Positions 50,265 through 59,435 of a DNA stretch of 64,000 nt are shown piece by piece (position 1 is the first letter of the stretch; every line of letters starts with the position of its first letter). The stretch spans positions 2,232,001-2,296,000 of the forward strand of contig NZ_CP118269.1 of the NCBI RefSeq assembly GCF_030062155.1, read 5' to 3'. This stretch comes from Pantoea sp. Lij88. Lineage in GTDB: Bacteria; Pseudomonadota; Gammaproteobacteria; Enterobacterales; Enterobacteriaceae. Position numbers and translations under genes: made by a program. The notes below the pieces were generated by a model. The model saw only the letters and a program-made list of their open reading frames with translations. It was not told the DNA's origin and did not search any database.

Positions 50265-50816
50265 CTACTGTTTCTTCTTAGGAGCGAGCACCATGATCAT
50301 CTGGCGGCCTTCGATCTTCGAAGGGAAGGATTCGACAATGGCCAAATCCAGATCTTCACACAGGTCTTTACGGACGCGGTTAAGCACTTCCATACCGATC
50401 TGCTGGTGCGCCATCTCACGACCGCGGAAGCGGAGCGTGATTTTGGCTTTATCGCCTTCTTCCAGAAAGCGAATCAGGTTGCGTAGTTTGACCTGATAGT
50501 CGCCATCATCGGTTCCAGGACGGAATTTGATTTCCTTAACCTGAATAACTTTTTGCTTCTTCTTCTGTTCCTTAGAAGATTTGCTTTTTTCATAGAGGAA
50601 CTTGCCGTAATCCATAATGCGGCAAACCGGCGGTTCGGCATTCGGGCTGATTTCAACTAAATCGCCGCCCGCTTCCTCGGCTTTTTCCAAAGCTTCGCGT
50701 AATGTGACAATGCCAATCGGCTCGCCATCCATGCCTGTTAAGCGCACTTCGGTAGCACGGATTTCACTGTTAATTTTGTTCGGACGCGTAGGTAGTACTC
50801 GTTTTCCGCCTTTAAT
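50265..50816 (-). CDS. infC: translation initiation factor IF-3 (AUU start)
   Basis: 183 residues read from the rare start codon ATT at 50816 ([20 protein letters not shown] with the first residue Met). GGAGG lies 8 nt upstream, inside the end of thrS, and the reading matches the E. coli N-terminus, including the conserved AUU used for IF-3 autocontrol. Two domains joined by the Lys-rich linker ([13 protein letters not shown]). A three-residue insertion near position 150 ([13 protein letters not shown]) distinguishes it from E. coli (180 residues). Three bases separate it from the thrS stop. Confidence 0.96.
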   Translation of the reverse strand: MKGGKRVLPTRPNKINSEIRATEVRLTGMDGEPIGIVTLREALEKAEEAGGDLVEISPNAEPPVCRIMDYGKFLYEKSKSSKEQKKKQKVIQVKEIKFRPGTDDGDYQVKLRNLIRFLEEGDKAKITLRFRGREMAHQQIGMEVLNRVRKDLCEDLDLAIVESFPSKIEGRQMIMVLAPKKKQ

Positions 50817-50819
50817 ACT

Positions 50820-52748
50820 TTATTCCTCCAATTGTTGAAGATTTCGGCTGCGAATCTCTTGCTGAAGTTTCTCAACAAACACATCGACATCCATCGACCC
50901 AAGGTCTTTGCCACGGCGGGTGCGAACGGCAACTTTGCCAGATTCCACCTCTTTATCACCGCAGACCAACATATAAGGGACGCGACGTAATGTGTGCTCG
51001 CGGATTTTAAAGCCTATCTTCTCATTTCTCAAGTCTGCCTTCACACGAATGCCAGCATTCTGCAGCTTACGCGTCAAAGACTCAACATATTCTGCTTGTC
51101 CATCGGTAATATTCATTACCACAACTTGCAGCGGTGCCAGCCAGGTTGGGAAGAAACCGGCAAATTCTTCGGTAAGAATACCGATGAAACGCTCCATTGA
51201 CCCCAGAATCGCACGGTGAATCATCACTGGCGTCTGGCGATCATTGTTTTCACCCACGTAGGTTGCTTCAAGGCGTTTTGGCAGGGAGAAGTCTAGCTGA
51301 ACGGTTCCGCACTGCCAGGCGCGATCAAGACAATCGTACAAAGTGAACTCAATTTTAGGACCGTAGAAGGCGCCTTCGCCTGGCTGGAACTCAAACTCAA
51401 TATTGTTTTCGTTCAGCGCAGCAGCCAGGTCTTCCTCGGCACGATCCCACATGTCGTCTGTTCCGATGCGCTTTTCAGGACGGGTGGATAGCTTCACCAC
51501 AATCTTTTCAAAGCCGAAGGTGCTGTACATGTCATAAACCATGCGGATACAGCTGTTCACTTCGTCACGCACCTGCTCTTCTGTACAGAAGACGTGTGCA
51601 TCATCCTGGGTAAAACCACGTACGCGCATCAGACCGTGCAGCGCGCCTGATGGCTCATTACGATGACAACTACCAAACTCTGCCATACGCAGCGGCAGGT
51701 CACGGTAGGATTTCAGACCCTGATTAAAGATCTGAACATGCCCAGGACAGTTCATCGGTTTAATGCAATATTCACGGTTCTCAGATGAGGTGGTGAACAT
51801 CGCTTCTTTATAGTTTTCCCAGTGCCCGGTTTTTTCCCACAGGACGCGATCCATCATGAAGGGACCTTTCACTTCCTGGTACTGGTACTCTTTTAACTTG
51901 CTGCGGACAAACACTTCCAGCTCGCGGAAGATGGTCCAGCCGTCATTATGCCAGAAGACCATGCCCGGTGCTTCTTCCTGCATGTGGTAGAGATCCAGCT
52001 GCTTACCAATCTTACGATGGTCACGCTTCGCCGCCTCTTCCAGACGCTGCAGATAGGCTGCCAGCTGCTTTTTGTCTGCCCATGCGGTGCCATAAATACG
52101 CTGCAGCATTTTGTTGTTGCTGTCGCCGCGCCAGTAGGCACCGGAGATCTTCTGCAGTTTAAAATGATGGCAGAACCGCATATTCGGCACGTGCGGACCG
52201 CGGCACATGTCGACATATTCTTCGTGATGATACAGGCCAGGCTTATCGTCATGGCTGATGTTTTCATCAAGAATGGTGGTCTTGTAAATCTCGCCGCGCG
52301 CCGCAAAGACGTCGCGTGCTTCCTGCCAGCTGACCTTCTTCTTCACCACATCGTAGTTGGTTTCAGCCAACTGATGCATGCGCTTTTCCAGCTGGTCGAT
52401 ATCTTCCTGGGTCAGGGTACGATCGATGTCGACATCATAATAGAAGCCGTTATCAATGACCGGGCCAATCGCCATTTTGGTATCCGGCCACAGCTGTTTA
52501 ATCGCATGCCCTAACAGGTGCGCACAGGAGTGACGGATGATTTCCAGACCCGCTTCATCTTTAGCGGTAATAATCGCGACGGCGGCATCTTCGGTGATGG
52601 GATCAACAGCATCAACCAGTTCACCGTTAACGCGACCAGCGATACAGGCTTTCGCCAGACCCGGACCGATGTCGAGCGCAATATCCATCACACTGACAGG
52701 GCGGTCAAACACGCGCTGGCTGCCATCAGGAAGCGTAATTACAGGCAT
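50820..52748 (-). CDS. thrS: threonyl-tRNA synthetase
   Basis: 642 residues, same length as E. coli. N1 TGS domain ([19 protein letters not shown]), editing N2 domain with [15 protein letters not shown] and the [20 protein letters not shown] stretch, class II catalytic core with Zn ligands Cys (NCPGHVQIF) and His, and a C-terminal anticodon domain. First gene of the thrS-infC-rpmI-rplT-pheM-pheST-ihfA string. A hairpin just upstream resembles the ThrRS translational operator. Confidence 0.98.
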   Translation of the reverse strand: MPVITLPDGSQRVFDRPVSVMDIALDIGPGLAKACIAGRVNGELVDAVDPITEDAAVAIITAKDEAGLEIIRHSCAHLLGHAIKQLWPDTKMAIGPVIDNGFYYDVDIDRTLTQEDIDQLEKRMHQLAETNYDVVKKKVSWQEARDVFAARGEIYKTTILDENISHDDKPGLYHHEEYVDMCRGPHVPNMRFCHHFKLQKISGAYWRGDSNNKMLQRIYGTAWADKKQLAAYLQRLEEAAKRDHRKIGKQLDLYHMQEEAPGMVFWHNDGWTIFRELEVFVRSKLKEYQYQEVKGPFMMDRVLWEKTGHWENYKEAMFTTSSENREYCIKPMNCPGHVQIFNQGLKSYRDLPLRMAEFGSCHRNEPSGALHGLMRVRGFTQDDAHVFCTEEQVRDEVNSCIRMVYDMYSTFGFEKIVVKLSTRPEKRIGTDDMWDRAEEDLAAALNENNIEFEFQPGEGAFYGPKIEFTLYDCLDRAWQCGTVQLDFSLPKRLEATYVGENNDRQTPVMIHRAILGSMERFIGILTEEFAGFFPTWLAPLQVVVMNITDGQAEYVESLTRKLQNAGIRVKADLRNEKIGFKIREHTLRRVPYMLVCGDKEVESGKVAVRTRRGKDLGSMDVDVFVEKLQQEIRSRNLQQLEE

Positions 52749-52769
52749 TTCATATCCTTATTTGCAGTG

Positions 52770-52790
52770 GTAAGCCACACGAAAGCCTAC
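52770..52790 (-). promoter_or_regulatory. ThrRS operator-like hairpin in the thrS leader
   Basis: On the mRNA strand GTAGGC, loop TTTCGTGTG, GCTTAC: a 6-bp stem with a loop containing CGT, the threonine anticodon read by ThrRS in its E. coli operator mimic. It ends about 10 nt before the AAGGAT ribosome site of thrS. Confidence 0.6.
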
Positions 52791-52937
52791 ATGCAACGTA
52801 ATGTAAAATTAGTGACCTGGCGTGATATCAGACCCACATTGTCGGAATGTCACCAGGATTGCAGTGCGGAGCAGATGATAGCAGTTTTCCCCGGCGAGAA
52901 AAACCCATGCCCTTTTCGCTAAGCCATGGAGACAACG

Positions 52938-52969
52938 AAAAAAAGCGGCCTGACGCAATGTCAGGCCGC
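52938..52969 (-). terminator. ydiY terminator
   Basis: Minus-strand GCGGCCTGAC, ATTGC, GTCAGGCCGC followed by seven Ts; 27 nt after the ydiY stop. Confidence 0.94.
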
Positions 52970-52995
52970 CGGGGAGACCGCAGGCAAAAATATGC

Positions 52996-53757
52996 TTACA
53001 TCGCGTAAGAGAGCATGACCGAGGTTTTGGTGTCGGTACGTTCCGGCGCAGATTCAGCAGGATGATTATTCCAGCTGACGTTGTAGGCGAGTTTCAGCGC
53101 GAAATGGCTGTTGATCGCCACCTGCAGGCCGGTTTCAGAGTTCACCGTGGTGTCTTCTCCGAAGCTGCTCAGTACTGACACGCCCTGAACAAATTTGGTG
53201 GTGTCGGTCAACTGCCACTGATAGCTGACTGCGCCATAGCCCAGTGCTTTAGTCTGATGACCGCCCGCATGGTAGTCGTCATAGCGGACACCCGGACCAA
53301 ATTCCGCACGCAGCGAGTGCACCGGACCATTCAGAATCTGACGACCATAACCGGCAGTCAGCACGTCACGTGAATCGTAGCCATTGAAACGATCGCTTAA
53401 CCAGCTCGCCTGTCCAAACAGGTAGTCATAGGAGTTGAGGTTATAGCGTGAACGGCCACCGATGTTGTAAGTCTCAGAGGAGCGCTCATCGTTTGACGAG
53501 GTGTTGGCTGCGTTACCCCACAAGCTGTAAGCCATCGATGACTGATACCAGGTCATATTGGTCTGCGCAGTCAGTGATGAACTGGTGGTGTTACCGGTTT
53601 GCGCCAGGTATCCCGCAGCAGCAGAACCTTCAAACGGCTTTTTGGCCGTGGAAGGGTCATCCATTGAGGTAAATACGGCGTTATCGGCCAGTGCCTGGTG
53701 ACAAAAAGCTCCGGCGGAGAGCAAAAGAACAGCAGACAGCTTGTTATAGGCTTTCAT
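52996..53757 (-). CDS. ydiY: DUF481 outer-membrane-type protein YdiY
   Basis: 253 residues with signal peptide (to about residue 25, ALA-DNA) followed by a predicted beta-barrel of the DUF481 family (GYLAQTGNTTSSSLTAQ, YDYLFGQASWLSDRFNGYDSRDVLTAGYGRQ). Acid-inducible in E. coli; function unknown. ATG 53757 begins the signal peptide; an in-frame ATG 63 bp upstream would precede it with non-signal sequence. In E. coli pfkB lies between ydiY and ydiZ; it is not present here. Confidence 0.93.
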   Translation of the reverse strand: MKAYNKLSAVLLLSAGAFCHQALADNAVFTSMDDPSTAKKPFEGSAAAGYLAQTGNTTSSSLTAQTNMTWYQSSMAYSLWGNAANTSSNDERSSETYNIGGRSRYNLNSYDYLFGQASWLSDRFNGYDSRDVLTAGYGRQILNGPVHSLRAEFGPGVRYDDYHAGGHQTKALGYGAVSYQWQLTDTTKFVQGVSVLSSFGEDTTVNSETGLQVAINSHFALKLAYNVSWNNHPAESAPERTDTKTSVMLSYAM

Positions 53758-54108
53758 TAAATGTGATCCGTGCGACTGTTTAAAAAACGGAGAGTCTGAA
53801 GCGTTTTGCCGGGCATTCAATGCAATTTACGGTAAGTTTTGTAAAAAATTATTAACTTACACAAAATGCCTGGAATCGCCCTGACAACCCCTGTTAATTG
53901 GGACTCATCTCATTAACGTCGCGCATTATAGTGCTGCACAAATGAAAAGCCAGACGTAACGGCAGAAGAATTTTGCATCACCTCACCGGTTACTTACGCA
54001 GATTTACGCTATGTGTCACGTCAGACACGCAGCATCTCCTTCATAATTCGCCTGATTTTTCGCCATGGTCTACGCTCAGTTCAGTTTCCTTTCCCCCGGA
54101 GGTACCTC
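53758..54108. other. divergent ydiY-ydiZ intergenic region
   Basis: 351 bp without a gene. An AT-rich inverted repeat GTAAGTT...AACTTAC (53832-53860) is interleaved with TTTTGT...ACAAAA. Nothing else recognisable; no remnant of pfkB seen. Confidence 0.55.
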
Positions 54109-54429
54109 ATGAGCAGCAATGAATTGACCCGCTATATCGTGACCTTTCATTATCAGGAATCGGGATTAAGTGACATCCTGGAGCTGACCAGCGCGATGAC
54201 CGCCGCCGGTTTTACGACCACGCTGGCGGATGACAGTGGCCATCCCCATGAACTGGGAACCAACAGCTATGGCATTGTCAGTACGCTGGACGCGGACGAT
54301 CTGCGTCAGCAGGTCACCGCGGCCGGTGAAAGTGCGCTGGGACAAAAACCTGAAGTGACCGTCACGACCTTCGAAGCGTATCTGCGCGACGCCGCCGATC
54401 ATCGCCCCGCCGCATCCGCGCCAGAATAA
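54109..54429 (+). CDS. ydiZ: YdiZ, GhoS/DUF2622 family
   Basis: 106 residues. The pattern (LTRYIVTFHYQESG..., AGFTTTLADDSGHPHELGTNSYGIVSTLDADDL) is that of E. coli YdiZ, placed in the DUF2622 family that also includes the GhoS antitoxin endoribonuclease. No ghoT-like small membrane toxin gene is adjacent, so a toxin-antitoxin role is not indicated. GGAGG 6 nt upstream of ATG 54109 sets the start. Confidence 0.88.
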   Translation: MSSNELTRYIVTFHYQESGLSDILELTSAMTAAGFTTTLADDSGHPHELGTNSYGIVSTLDADDLRQQVTAAGESALGQKPEVTVTTFEAYLRDAADHRPAASAPE

Positions 54430-54507
54430 GAGGTGCAATCGCGCGGGTTTTGGTGAATATTTAGGCATCACAATCTGACTTACGCAGCGAATAACGAGGA
54501 TAGCCCT

Positions 54508-55401
54508 ATGTGGTCAGCCATTAGTCGTCTGTTAAGCGAGCAGTTAGGCAACGCCGAAATCACTCAACGTCACGCCCTTGCGGGTGGTGATATCCATCCT
54601 ACCTGGCATATCCGCTACGGTGACCACGACGTCTTCGTCAAAAGTAACAGCCGTGAAATGCTGTCGCTCTTTACCTGGGAAGCCGACCAGCTGGCGTTGC
54701 TGGCGCGCACCGGCACGGTTCGCGTACCAGAGGTTTATGGTGTGGGTCATCATCGTGAAGAGAGCTTCCTGCTGCTGGAGTACATCCGGCCACAGCCGCT
54801 TGATGAGCAAAGTGCGTATCAGCTGGGTCAGCAACTTGCGCACCTGCACCAGTGGAGCGAGCAGACGCAGTTCGGGCTGGATTTCGACAACAACATCACC
54901 ACCACGCCTCAGCCCAACAGCTGGCTGCGACGCTGGTCGGTGTTTTTTGCCGAACAGCGCATTGGCTGGCAGCTGCAGCTGGCGGCGGAAAAAGGCATTC
55001 AGTACGGGGATACCGAACTGATCATCGCCTCCGTGCAGCGGGTACTCGCCTCGCATCATCCGCAACCGTCATTGCTGCATGGCGATCTCTGGCCTGCTAA
55101 CTGCGCCAGCAGTGAGAACGGTCCCTGGCTGTTCGATCCCGCCTGCTACTGGGGAGACCGCGAATGCGATTTAGCGATGCTGAGCTGGTACCCCGACCTG
55201 CCGCGTCAGATTTACGACGGCTATCAGTCGGTGTGGCCATTGCCGGATGGATTTTCGCAGCGTCTGCCGGTTTACCAGCTCTACTACCTGCTGAACCGGG
55301 CTAACGTATTTGGCGGGCACTGGCCTGGCGATGCACAATTCGCCATTGGCCAGTTGCTGGATGAGGATGCGCTGGGACACAGCCAGGCCAGACCGGCCTG
55401 A
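54508..55401 (+). CDS. yniA: fructosamine-kinase-family protein YniA
   Basis: 297-residue kinase of the fructosamine-3-kinase/aminoglycoside phosphotransferase fold, probably deglycating ribulosamine- or psicosamine-type adducts. Conserved stretches are LAGGDIHPTWHI, FVKSNSR (nucleotide Lys), SLLHGDLWPANCA (catalytic Asp in HGDLW) and FDPACYWGDRECDLAM (metal Asp). About 11 residues longer than E. coli YniA at the C-terminus. Convergent with yniB. Confidence 0.94.
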   Translation: MWSAISRLLSEQLGNAEITQRHALAGGDIHPTWHIRYGDHDVFVKSNSREMLSLFTWEADQLALLARTGTVRVPEVYGVGHHREESFLLLEYIRPQPLDEQSAYQLGQQLAHLHQWSEQTQFGLDFDNNITTTPQPNSWLRRWSVFFAEQRIGWQLQLAAEKGIQYGDTELIIASVQRVLASHHPQPSLLHGDLWPANCASSENGPWLFDPACYWGDRECDLAMLSWYPDLPRQIYDGYQSVWPLPDGFSQRLPVYQLYYLLNRANVFGGHWPGDAQFAIGQLLDEDALGHSQARPA

Positions 55402-55413
55402 CCCTGATGTCTG

Positions 55414-55950
55414 TCAGATAAAGCCCAGCAGCGACAGCGCGAAATAACCGGCTATCGCAATTACCACCGGCAGGACATAGAGCGGGAAGATCTGCAGGAA
55501 GATGGTGTGGCGAGGAACGCGCACCTTCTCTTCCAGTTGCTGACGGCTGCGTCCTTCAGGGCCTTTTGCCTGCTCAAGAATCATCTGATCCTCGATCCCC
55601 TCTTTGACGCGGCGAGCCTGACGTCCCATCCGCGCGCCTGACGACTCCAGCGCCAGTCCGACAAAAATCAGAATGTAGATCAGCCAGAAACCCAGGTTCA
55701 TCTGACCGTTAAATTCGGGTACCGGCGAGTTATGCCAGAAGACGTTCAGGAACGGCGTATTAAAGCGCAGCATATCAACAATGACATGGACGAAATCGAG
55801 CATCACGGCGTCAATGCCCGGCTGCTTTTCGCTGTGCTTAAACATAAAGCTCAGAACAGAAATAATGGTCGACAGCAGCGCCACTAAAAAGAGCACCCAG
55901 CCCGCCACGCGCTTAAGGATGGCGATACGGCCAGCCTGTTGATAAGTCAT
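55414..55950 (-). CDS. yniB: inner-membrane protein YniB
   Basis: 178 residues, same length as E. coli YniB; three to four predicted membrane spans (about 12-32, 85-105, 150-175). Function unknown. ATG 55950 with AGGAG 6 nt upstream starts MTYQQAGRIAILKR; a longer frame lacks a ribosome site. Divergent from hxpB. Confidence 0.94.
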   Translation of the reverse strand: MTYQQAGRIAILKRVAGWVLFLVALLSTIISVLSFMFKHSEKQPGIDAVMLDFVHVIVDMLRFNTPFLNVFWHNSPVPEFNGQMNLGFWLIYILIFVGLALESSGARMGRQARRVKEGIEDQMILEQAKGPEGRSRQQLEEKVRVPRHTIFLQIFPLYVLPVVIAIAGYFALSLLGFI

Positions 55951-56095
55951 GATATCTCCTGAACCCGGAATCCAATTTGCCGTCAGTCTACCTGCCAACG
56001 GTGAAATTTCCCAAATAAAGCGTGGCCGATCGGGCAGAGAGTGCGCCCGCAGAAAATGATGTTAAGGTAAAGCCAACCTTATAAGGAGACCACTG

Positions 56096-56764
56096 ATGCC
56101 CTTTTACCGCCCTGTCCTCGCCGCCCTGTTTGATATGGATGGCTTACTGATCGATTCTGAGCCGCTGTGGGATCAGGCTGAACTGGATATCTTTTCAACG
56201 CTGGATGTTGACCTGTCACGTCGCAGTGAAATGCCCGACACCCTGGGACTGCGCATCGATCAGACGGTGCGGATGTGGTACGAAACGCTGCCCTGGCAGG
56301 GTCCCTCTCAGCAGGAGGTCACTGAGCGTATTATTGCGCGCGCCATGGCGCTGGTGGATCAGACCCGCCCCCTGCTGCCGGGCGTGGAAACGGCGCTGCA
56401 GCTGTGCCGCGAACACGGACTGAAAATCGGCCTTGCCTCCGCATCGCCACTCCGGATGCTGGAACAGGTGCTGGAGATCTTCAACCTGCGCCACTATTTC
56501 GATGTGCTCTCTTCGGCAGAAGCGCTGCCCTTCAGCAAACCCCATCCGCAGGTCTATCTCAACGCTGCCGACAGCCTGGCGATCGATCCGCTTAACTGCG
56601 TGACGCTGGAAGATTCGTTTAACGGCATGATTGCTACCAAAGCCGCGCGTATGCGATCGATTGTGGTGCCCGCAGCTGAACACCGTGACGATTCCCGCTG
56701 GGCGCTGGCGGATGTCCGGCTGGATACTCTGACACAGCTCAGCCTGCAACATCTGCAGGGATGA
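56096..56764 (+). CDS. hxpB: hexitol phosphatase HxpB (YniC)
   Basis: 222-residue HAD phosphatase; E. coli YniC acts on 2-deoxyglucose-6-P, mannitol-1-P and sorbitol-6-P. Motif I DMDGLLIDSEP with nucleophile Asp13 and Asp15, motif II LASAS, motif III Lys in SKPHPQVYL, motif IV LEDSFNGMIA. AAGGAG precedes the ATG by 7 nt. Confidence 0.96.
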   Translation: MPFYRPVLAALFDMDGLLIDSEPLWDQAELDIFSTLDVDLSRRSEMPDTLGLRIDQTVRMWYETLPWQGPSQQEVTERIIARAMALVDQTRPLLPGVETALQLCREHGLKIGLASASPLRMLEQVLEIFNLRHYFDVLSSAEALPFSKPHPQVYLNAADSLAIDPLNCVTLEDSFNGMIATKAARMRSIVVPAAEHRDDSRWALADVRLDTLTQLSLQHLQG

Positions 56765-56768
56765 TAAA

Positions 56769-56794
56769 CAGCCCGCCTGATGCGGGCTTTTTTT
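56769..56794 (+). terminator. hxpB terminator
   Basis: AGCCCGC, CTGAT, GCGGGCT, T6. Perfect stem directly after the stop. Confidence 0.92.
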
Positions 56795-56831
56795 ACCTGT
56801 TACACCTCTCGCTTGATCCCGCCCGCAATAA

Positions 56832-56850
56832 AATAAAACAACGTTTCATT
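56832..56850. promoter_or_regulatory. KdgR operator upstream of kduI
   Basis: AATAAAACAACGTTTCATT matches the KdgR palindrome (AATGAAACANNNTTTCATT type) with one base off in the left arm. Predicts induction of kduID by 2-keto-3-deoxygluconate. Confidence 0.8.
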
Positions 56851-56938
56851 TTTATTGAATTCCCATCCCGCTCTGCCTAAGATGCCCAAAGCGTCCCCGT
56901 TCGGGGCATGAATAACCTGACCTGCAGAGAGGCCTGAG

Positions 56939-57775
56939 ATGGACATTCGCCAAAGTATCCACAGCGATCATGCAAAACAACTCGACACCGACGCGCTGCG
57001 CCGCGAGTTCCTGATTGAGACGATTTTTACTCCCGATGACTACACCCTGACCTACAGCCACATCGACCGCATCATCATTGGCGGCGTCATGCCGGTGAAC
57101 ACGCCGGTCACGATTGGCGATGAGATGGGCAAACAGCTGGGGGTCAGCTATTTCCTCGAACGCCGCGAGCTGGGCATGATTAATATCGGCGGGCCGGGGT
57201 GGGTAGAAGTAGACGGTAAAGGGTGGGAAATCGGTCATGAAGAGGCGCTCTACATCGGCAAAGGTGCGCGCAACCTGTTGTTCCGCAGCCTGAACCCGTC
57301 TCAGCCCGCCAAATTCTATTACAACAGTGCGCCCGCCCACAGCACCTTCCCGGACAGGAAGATCACGCTGCAGGAGGCGGCCACCGCAACGCTGGGTGAT
57401 GCCGCGACCTCTAACCGCCGCACCATTAACAAATTTATCGTGCCGGATGTGCTGCCGACCTGTCAGCTCACCATGGGCTTAACCAGGCTGGATGAAGGCA
57501 GCCTCTGGAACACCATGCCCTGCCACACCCATGAACGCCGCATGGAAGTCTACTTCTACTTCGATATGAGTGAAGAGAGCGCCGTCTTTCACATGATGGG
57601 ACAACCGCAGCAAACCCGCCATCTGCTGGTACATAACGAGCAGGCGGTCATCTCACCCAGTTGGTCAATTCACGCCGGTGTCGGCACCCAGCGTTACACC
57701 TTTATCTGGGGCATGGTGGGTGAGAATCAGGTCTTTGATGACATGGACCACGTCAAAATCAGTGAACTGCGCTGA
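56939..57775 (+). CDS. kduI: 5-dehydro-4-deoxy-D-glucuronate isomerase KduI
   Basis: 278 residues, the E. coli length. Cupin-fold zinc isomerase converting 5-keto-4-deoxyuronate to 2,5-diketo-3-deoxygluconate in pectin and uronate catabolism. The metal-site motif [16 protein letters not shown] and the C-terminal [26 protein letters not shown] are intact. Starts a two-gene operon with kduD (16 bp apart) behind a KdgR box. No pectate lyase or transporter gene is near. Confidence 0.97.
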   Translation: MDIRQSIHSDHAKQLDTDALRREFLIETIFTPDDYTLTYSHIDRIIIGGVMPVNTPVTIGDEMGKQLGVSYFLERRELGMINIGGPGWVEVDGKGWEIGHEEALYIGKGARNLLFRSLNPSQPAKFYYNSAPAHSTFPDRKITLQEAATATLGDAATSNRRTINKFIVPDVLPTCQLTMGLTRLDEGSLWNTMPCHTHERRMEVYFYFDMSEESAVFHMMGQPQQTRHLLVHNEQAVISPSWSIHAGVGTQRYTFIWGMVGENQVFDDMDHVKISELR

Positions 57776-57791
57776 GCAGAGGAGAAACACC

Positions 57792-58553
57792 ATGGTACTG
57801 AATATGTTTAACCTGGAAGGTAAAGTGGCGCTGGTGACCGGCTGTAACACCGGTCTCGGGCAAGGTATGGCGCTGGGTCTTGCGCAGGCGGGCTGTGATA
57901 TCGTCGGCGTAAACCGTGATGGCCCGGATGATACCCAAAGCACAGTCGAGGCGCTGGGTCGCCGCTTCTGGCCAGTGCAGGCCGATCTGATGCAGACCAG
58001 CGTGGTGGCCTCTGTGGTTGAACAGGCGGTGGCGGCGGCAGGCAAAATTGACATTCTGGTCAACAATGCCGGCATTATCCGGCGTGAAGACGCGCTGAAT
58101 TTCAGCGAGCAGGACTGGGATGATGTGATGAACATCAACAGCAAAAGCCTGTTTTTCCTCTCGCAGCAGGTTGCCCGCCAGTTTATCGCGCAGGGTAAGG
58201 GCGGCAAAATTATCAATATTGCCTCCATGCTCTCCTTCCAGGGCGGAATCCGGGTGCCCTCCTATACGGCGTCGAAAAGTGCCGTGATGGGACTGACCCG
58301 TCTGATGGCGAATGAATGGGCAAAACATGGCATTAACGTCAATGCCATCGCCCCCGGCTATATGGCAACTAACAATACCGAACAGCTGCGTAATGATGAG
58401 TCGCGCAGCGAAGAGATCCTGGGCCGTATTCCGGCCGGACGCTGGGGCGTGCCTGATGACATGATGGGCCCGGTGGTCTTCCTGGCCTCTTCTGCTGCCG
58501 ACTACGTTAACGGCTACACGCTGGCAGTCGATGGCGGCTGGCTGGCGCGTTAA
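57792..58553 (+). CDS. kduD: 2-deoxy-D-gluconate 3-dehydrogenase KduD
   Basis: 253-residue short-chain dehydrogenase, same length as E. coli; reduces 2,5-diketo-3-deoxygluconate with NADH to KDG. Cofactor loop TGCNTGLGQG (residues 17-26), NNAG, catalytic Ser in SMLSFQGG and YTASK Tyr/Lys. GGAG 7 nt upstream of ATG 57792. Longer upstream frames overlap kduI and are rejected. Confidence 0.97.
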   Translation: MVLNMFNLEGKVALVTGCNTGLGQGMALGLAQAGCDIVGVNRDGPDDTQSTVEALGRRFWPVQADLMQTSVVASVVEQAVAAAGKIDILVNNAGIIRREDALNFSEQDWDDVMNINSKSLFFLSQQVARQFIAQGKGGKIINIASMLSFQGGIRVPSYTASKSAVMGLTRLMANEWAKHGINVNAIAPGYMATNNTEQLRNDESRSEEILGRIPAGRWGVPDDMMGPVVFLASSAADYVNGYTLAVDGGWLAR

Positions 58554-58560
58554 TCTTTCT

Positions 58561-58588
58561 GGCGGACAGAGTTTCATCGCTGTCCGCC
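58561..58588 (+). terminator. hairpin after kduD
   Basis: GGCGGACAG / CTGTCCGCC with 10-nt loop, followed by CTGTTAATAATATT. Probably a moderate terminator. Confidence 0.5.
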
Positions 58589-58653
58589 CTGTTAATAATA
58601 TTCATGCTTCGTTACAGCGTCACATGTTCTCATTTACTGGATAAATCCCTATA

Positions 58654-58669
58654 CTGGATGCATCGACAG
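58654..58669. promoter_or_regulatory. LexA-like box upstream of ydjM
   Basis: CTGGATGCATCGACAG keeps CTG-N10-CAG of the SOS box, with G instead of T at the fourth base. E. coli ydjM is a LexA-repressed gene; a second weaker CTGGATAAATCCC element lies 16 bp upstream. Confidence 0.55.
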
Positions 58670-58693
58670 CTTTCTTTGCAACCAGGTTCTATC

Positions 58694-59284
58694 ATGACGG
58701 GCGAAGGCCACATCATTTTTGCCATTGCCAGCGCTATTTTTGCTAAGCGTGCTGAGCTGACACCCGTGCTGGCGCAGGCCGACTGGTGGCATCTTGTTCC
58801 CTCAGCCCTGCTGACATGTCTGTTACCCGATATCGATCACCCCAAATCTCTGCTGGGACAGCGACTGAGCTGGCTCTCTCACCCTATTGCGCGGGCGTTT
58901 GGCCATCGGGGCTTTACCCACAGTCTGCTGGCCATCGCCGCCGGTTTGTGGCTTTTTCAGATTAACCTGCCCCAATCGTCGCCGATACCGCCCGATGTGC
59001 TGCAGGGTCTGACGCTCGGTTACCTGAGCCATATCGTGGCCGACATGCTCACGCCCGCCGGGGTTCCGCTACTGTGGCCCTGCCGCTGGCGCTTCCGGCT
59101 GCCGATACTGCGCAGCCAGAAGGGCAATCAGCTTGAGCGGGCATTGTGTCTGGGCCTGGTTGGATATGCGCTGTGGTTTCCGGTGGGGATGCCATCTTTT
59201 GGTGCAAACGGCTGGCCGTCGCAGCTCTTCGACACGCTACAAAATGGCGTCGGGCGGTTAATTTCCAGTCATACTGCGCAATAA
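58694..59284 (+). CDS. ydjM: membrane-bound metal-dependent hydrolase-like protein YdjM
   Basis: 196 residues, the E. coli length. DUF457-type inner-membrane protein with about four spans and the conserved metal-site motifs LLPDIDHPKS and FGHRGFTHSLL. SOS-induced in E. coli; enzymatic role unproved. ATG 58694 (MTGEGHIIFAI) is the family start. Upstream in-frame codons from 58604 overlap the LexA-like box and are rejected. Confidence 0.93.
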   Translation: MTGEGHIIFAIASAIFAKRAELTPVLAQADWWHLVPSALLTCLLPDIDHPKSLLGQRLSWLSHPIARAFGHRGFTHSLLAIAAGLWLFQINLPQSSPIPPDVLQGLTLGYLSHIVADMLTPAGVPLLWPCRWRFRLPILRSQKGNQLERALCLGLVGYALWFPVGMPSFGANGWPSQLFDTLQNGVGRLISSHTAQ

Positions 59285-59388
59285 AAGCGCGCAAAACGCC
59301 ATTAAGTTATAAAGCATTCCATTTGGATATAAGGCACCCTCAACGCCTGCTGTTACCATTCCTGCTGTCTTAATTCGTGATTAACATT

Positions 59389-59418
59389 ATGCGGCCTTCC
59401 TGTGACGGAAGGCCGCAT
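59389..59418 (+). promoter_or_regulatory. strong leader hairpin before tcyP
   Basis: ATGCGGCCTTCC, TGTGAC, GGAAGGCCGCAT: perfect 12-bp stem ending 17 nt before the tcyP start and 4 nt before its GGAG. No T-run, so it is not a simple terminator; it may affect ribosome access or mRNA stability. Confidence 0.65.
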
Positions 59419-59435
59419 TACTCTGGAGTTTCAGC

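Noticed and set aside
54109..54429. GhoS-type toxin-antitoxin module at ydiZ
   Set aside because: The protein belongs to the same broad family as GhoS, but there is no small membrane toxin gene next to it.
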